Shown here piece after piece: positions 63,415 through 64,000 of a stretch of 64,000 nucleotides of DNA. The DNA is from Mesorhizobium ciceri biovar biserrulae WSM1271. Lineage in GTDB: Bacteria > Pseudomonadota > Alphaproteobacteria > Rhizobiales > Rhizobiaceae. Positions within the stretch are counted from its first letter, which is position 1. Every line of letters begins with the position of its first letter. The DNA lies in assembly GCF_000185905.1 (NCBI RefSeq), contig NC_014923.1, positions 1,759,501 through 1,823,500 of the forward strand, in the 5' to 3' direction. Below the pieces are notes generated by a model that was not told where the DNA came from, made no database searches, and saw nothing but the letters and a program-made list of their open reading frames with translations. The translations under genes were made by a program, and so were the position numbers.

Positions 63415-63443
63415 ATATGGTCCGCCCCGCGACCAAGTTCAAG
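63415..63443 (-). promoter_or_regulatory. RpoH (sigma-32) promoter of hsp20
   Basis: On the minus strand CTTGAA (63443-63438), 17-bp spacer and CCATAT (63420-63415) match the rhizobial heat-shock consensus exactly. Transcription starts near 63408. The 63444-63661 gap has nothing else. Confidence 0.8.
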
Positions 63444-63661
63444 CCGTCAACAGACCCGCCCAAAAAGACCAGGCCGTGGACTCACAGGAATGACAGACAT
63501 GGCGCTTGAAACGGCGAGCAGATGCAAGGAAAAGCGCGCGGGTCGGGATTGTCTTCCCCGGTCGAGCGGTTCGGCCTGGCAGCTCGCGGCCGCTTCGGCG
63601 TCATTTGGATGTTCCGATCGGATCGATGCAAGTCCACGACCTCGCCAAACAAGGAATTGAA

Positions 63662-64000
63662 ATGCCCCAGTCACGCAAGATCATCATCGACACGGATCCC
63701 GGCCAGGATGATGCCGTCGCCATATTGCTGGCGCTCGGCAGCTCCGAACTGGAGATCGTCGGCATATCAGCCGTTGCCGGCAACGTGCCGCTGAAGCTTA
63801 CCGAAAAGAATGCCCGCAAGATCTGCGAGCTGGCCGGCCGCCCGGACATCAAGGTCTATGCCGGTGCCATCCGGCCCCTGACGCGCGAACTGGTCACCGC
63901 CGAGGAAGTGCATGGCAAGACCGGCCTCAACGGACCGCAATTGCCAGAACCGACGATGAAGCTGCAGGACCAGTACGCGGTCGATTTCGTCGTCGAGACG
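63662..64000 (+). CDS. Inosine-uridine nucleoside ribohydrolase (partial)
   Basis: The first 113 residues of a nucleoside hydrolase cut by the right edge. The calcium-binding N-terminal motif DTDPGQDDAVAILLAL is diagnostic, followed by GISAVAGNVPL. The family hydrolyses nucleosides to base and ribose. AAGGAATTGA lies before ATG 63662. The rest lies outside the window. Confidence 0.9.
   Translation, partial: MPQSRKIIIDTDPGQDDAVAILLALGSSELEIVGISAVAGNVPLKLTEKNARKICELAGRPDIKVYAGAIRPLTRELVTAEEVHGKTGLNGPQLPEPTMKLQDQYAVDFVVET

Noticed and set aside
63347..63463. N-terminal extension of hsp20
   Set aside because: This stretch contains the heat-shock promoter and thermometer, so it is upstream of or within the leader.
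1..64000. tRNA, rRNA or integrated element
   Set aside because: I found no cloverleaf with CCA-end pattern, no rRNA motif, no integrase and no phage gene anywhere in the gaps that I read.

Overview
The window looks like a piece of chromosome from a Mesorhizobium-like alphaproteobacterium (order Rhizobiales). Three things support this: high-GC, densely packed genes; the conserved order lptC-lptA-lptB-rpoN-hpf-ptsN; and typical rhizobial genes such as olsB, DUF2849/DUF934 around an assimilatory sulfite reductase, a host-attachment protein and a GltB-like sugar ABC operon. Dispersed palindromic elements of the kind common in rhizobial intergenic regions add to it. The species cannot be fixed from sequence alone. 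I saw no rRNA, tRNA, insertion sequence, prophage, CRISPR array or plasmid module. This is core or near-core chromosome, not an island.

Layout. 1-4.7 kb: hexuronate/sugar catabolism (ribose-type binding protein, aldo/keto reductase, altronate dehydratase) with a divergent two-headed GntR regulator. 4.8-8.1 kb: a copper handling cluster (DUF2946, PCuAC, YcnI-like, CopC-CopD fusion). 8.3-9.7 kb: gnd. 9.7-18.5 kb: a LacI-family repressor and a divergent sugar ABC operon with isomerase, dehydrogenase and aldo/keto reductase, bracketed by two copies of the same operator. 18.7-24.8 kb: zur, polA, a probable small RNA, an M20 peptidase and a short RNase D. 24.9-32.2 kb: small proteins, a glycosyltransferase-like protein, PBP1A, NTF2-like and SDR proteins, and a quinone reductase/AraC pair. 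32.2-34.7 kb: a cation/proton antiporter and a host-attachment protein. 34.9-40 kb: the assimilatory sulfate operon cysG-DUF2849-cysI-cysH-DUF934 with a structured leader. 40-49 kb: GMC oxidoreductase, desaturase, grpE, TRIC channel, olsB and a hybrid histidine kinase. 49-57 kb: acuI-like, lspA, two methyltransferases, a WYL regulator, VOC and EVE proteins, an ornithine cyclodeaminase-like gene, lapA, ihfB and sppA. 57-62.5 kb: lptCAB-rpoN-hpf-ptsN. 62.6-64 kb: DUF1150, a heat-shock hsp20 and the start of a nucleoside hydrolase.

The most interesting signals are in RNA and regulation. (1) The cys operon leader has mutually exclusive hairpins and a 34-codon upstream reading frame whose only Cys codon lies inside the switching strand; this suggests a cysteine attenuator. 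(2) A likely sRNA with three C-rich loops lies between polA and the peptidase. (3) hsp20 has an excellent RpoH promoter and a ROSE-type RNA thermometer. (4) Two families of dispersed palindromes each occur twice, with arms that change together. (5) PolA has lost two proofreading residues. No defence system or obviously new enzyme system is visible.
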